Part shown: positions 62,711-64,000 of the stretch, in pieces
How positions within the stretch are numbered: position 1 is the first letter of the stretch
How the letters are laid out: each line of letters starts with the position of its first letter
Assembly: GCF_011089895.1 (NCBI RefSeq)
Contig: NZ_JAANAT010000001.1
Location: 248,001 to 312,000, forward strand
Length of the DNA stretch: 64,000 nucleotides
Reading direction: 5' to 3'
Source of the DNA: Mucilaginibacter inviolabilis
GTDB taxonomy: Bacteria; Bacteroidota; Bacteroidia; Sphingobacteriales; Sphingobacteriaceae
Made by a program: the position numbers and the translations under genes
The notes under the pieces: model-generated
What the model was told of the DNA's origin: nothing
What the model saw: the letters and a program-made list of their open reading frames with translations, nothing else
The model's database searches: none

Positions 62711-64000
62711 ATGAGCAAAATTAACTACATCATAACGATTATCCTTGCTGTATTTACCCTGGAGGCATGTAAAAAGGATAAAACAGAGTTTTCGGATCCA
62801 TATGGAGACGGAAAACCACCCTTGGGAGTTACGCTAAGCAGAGATGCTACGCCTACACCTGCAACGGGTTCGGTGGGTACAGAGGTAACTTTTAAGGCTA
62901 CCGGGCTTATACCCTTTAAGGATAAAATAAAGTTTATGTTCAACGGCGAACCCGGTCAGGTTACTGAAGTCACGGAATCAACCATTAAAGTAAAAGTGCC
63001 TCCGTTTGGCAGCACAGGCATTACTTCTATTGCTATAGATGACCAGTTAGTGATTGGCCCAATATTTAAGGTGACCGGATTAATCAATATTGATCCTTCA
63101 TTCAGGGCCACGGCAGGGGCAAATAATTATGTAAATCAGGTATATCCGTTAGCCGATGGTCGAAATCTGATACTTGGTTGGTTTACCAATTATGATAATA
63201 AAGGGATTATTACCCCACTTAACAGACTTGTAAGAACATCGGCCGATGGCGAGTTTGACCGTACATTCAGAACCGGTAAAGCAGCAAACGGAGGTTTATC
63301 CAGAGTTATTGAACTCGGTGGGAAATATATTATTGCCGGTGGGTTTAGCGGTTACAATCAACGTACAGAAAATATCAGCAATATTACCAGTTTAAATATT
63401 GATGGCAGCATTGATACGATAGGTATAAAGACCTACAGAAGACCATCGCAAACGGATACAACTAAGTACTTCCCCAAATTCAACGGAGGAACCAATGATT
63501 TTATAGGCAAGATATATAAGCACCAGAATAAGATACTGGCAACAGGTAACTTCAGATATTATGTACGCCGGGTTTATACCGAGCATAATCATGATTTTAC
63601 CCGCGATACAGTAATATTGGATAGTACAGAAATACGGCAGGTGATTCGTTTTAATCTTGACGGGTCACTGGATAAAACTTATCGTTTTGACATGGGCGCT
63701 AACAAAGGTCGGCCCTCGGCAAATGGGCCAATTGATTCTTATATGCATACCGATGCAGACCAATTGGAAAAACTGGTGCTGTTTGGAAGTTTTACCACAT
63801 TTGATCAGAAAGCCGCTGGTCGTCTGATACGGTTAGGTGCCGATGGTAAAATTGACGCATCGTTTAAAACCGGTGTAGGTACTGATAATAGTATCTCATC
63901 TTTAACATACAATGCCGTAACCAAAAAATATCTTATAACGGGGATATTCAGGACATATGACGGCAAATCGGCTATTAGCATGGCTTTGCTCAATACGGAT
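62711..64000 (+). CDS. DUF5008-like lipoprotein with IPT-like and delta-60-like repeats, 3' end missing
   Basis: The frame starts at ATG 62711 and stays open to the right edge (430 codons). A lipobox is present (TLEACKKD). Residues about 40-120 look like an IPT/TIG sandwich (VGTEVTFKATGLIPFKDKIKFMFNG). Repeats of the FDRTFRTGKA..., LDKTYRFDMG and IDASFKTGVG type follow, which resemble delta-60 beta-propeller repeats. The arrangement recalls DUF5008. It is the eighth gene of the tandem locus and may form a surface propeller for ligand capture; function unproven. Confidence 0.78.
   Translation, partial: MSKINYIITIILAVFTLEACKKDKTEFSDPYGDGKPPLGVTLSRDATPTPATGSVGTEVTFKATGLIPFKDKIKFMFNGEPGQVTEVTESTIKVKVPPFGSTGITSIAIDDQLVIGPIFKVTGLINIDPSFRATAGANNYVNQVYPLADGRNLILGWFTNYDNKGIITPLNRLVRTSADGEFDRTFRTGKAANGGLSRVIELGGKYIIAGGFSGYNQRTENISNITSLNIDGSIDTIGIKTYRRPSQTDTTKYFPKFNGGTNDFIGKIYKHQNKILATGNFRYYVRRVYTEHNHDFTRDTVILDSTEIRQVIRFNLDGSLDKTYRFDMGANKGRPSANGPIDSYMHTDADQLEKLVLFGSFTTFDQKAAGRLIRLGADGKIDASFKTGVGTDNSISSLTYNAVTKKYLITGIFRTYDGKSAISMALLNTD

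Overview
The window is a polysaccharide- and small-molecule-scavenging region of a Bacteroidota chromosome, most like family Sphingobacteriaceae (Mucilaginibacter or Pedobacter type). The reasons are five SusC-like and five SusD-like proteins (one SusD truncated at the left edge), a Bacteroidetes-type ECF sigma/FecR pair, AT-rich intergenic DNA with TTG / TAnnTTTG-like promoter elements, many lipoprotein or '-AQ' signal peptides, and DUF5690, DUF5007-like and DUF5008-like families. The genus is an inference. I saw no tRNA, rRNA, CRISPR array, transposase or integrase.

Region 1 (1-6490) is one plus-strand run. It has the end of a SusD-like lipoprotein, a Tat-exported RidA, a Tat-exported SelA-like PLP enzyme, a Sec-exported amidohydrolase, a Sec-exported RraA-like protein and a BASS-type transporter. 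It reads as a catabolic pathway placed outside the cytoplasm, ending in uptake of the product. A strong terminator closes it.

Region 2 (6491-15088) has a SusC/SusD pair with its own terminator, a secreted tyrosine-phosphatase-like protein, a YtcJ-like amidohydrolase and a small DUF6886-like protein.

Region 3 (15251-22694) is a phosphonate-degradation island of two convergent operons. The plus operon encodes a DUF5690 transporter, a phosphonate-associated alcohol dehydrogenase and a phosphonatase-like HAD hydrolase. The minus operon encodes two gamma-butyrobetaine-hydroxylase/TmpA-like dioxygenases, a PhnZ/TmpB-like HD oxygenase and a second DUF5690 transporter. One dioxygenase has Ser where the first iron-binding His should be. 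DUF5690 carries GlpT-like arginine motifs, so it may be an organophosphonate permease.

Region 4 (23074-34747) is an alpha-mannan utilization locus: ECF sigma, FecR anti-sigma, SusC with an STN domain, SusD, SusE-like protein, GH76 endo-mannanase and GH92 alpha-mannosidase.

Region 5 (35256-48698) is a galactoside locus. It has GH36 alpha-galactosidase, an AraC regulator, then an operon of RraA-family protein, GH2, galactonate-dehydratase-like enolase, SDR and SMP-30 lactonase. On the opposite strand are an unassigned six-hairpin glycosidase and GH35. The operon can be read as oxidative (De Ley-Doudoroff-like) galactose catabolism with the RraA protein as the final aldolase.

Region 6 (48998-64000, running off the right edge) has a small secreted protein, a 1-kb non-coding stretch rich in inverted repeats, and a tandem locus SusC-SusD-FAS1/discoidin-DUF5007 followed by SusC-SusD-FAS1-DUF5008. 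No glycosidase is visible in it.
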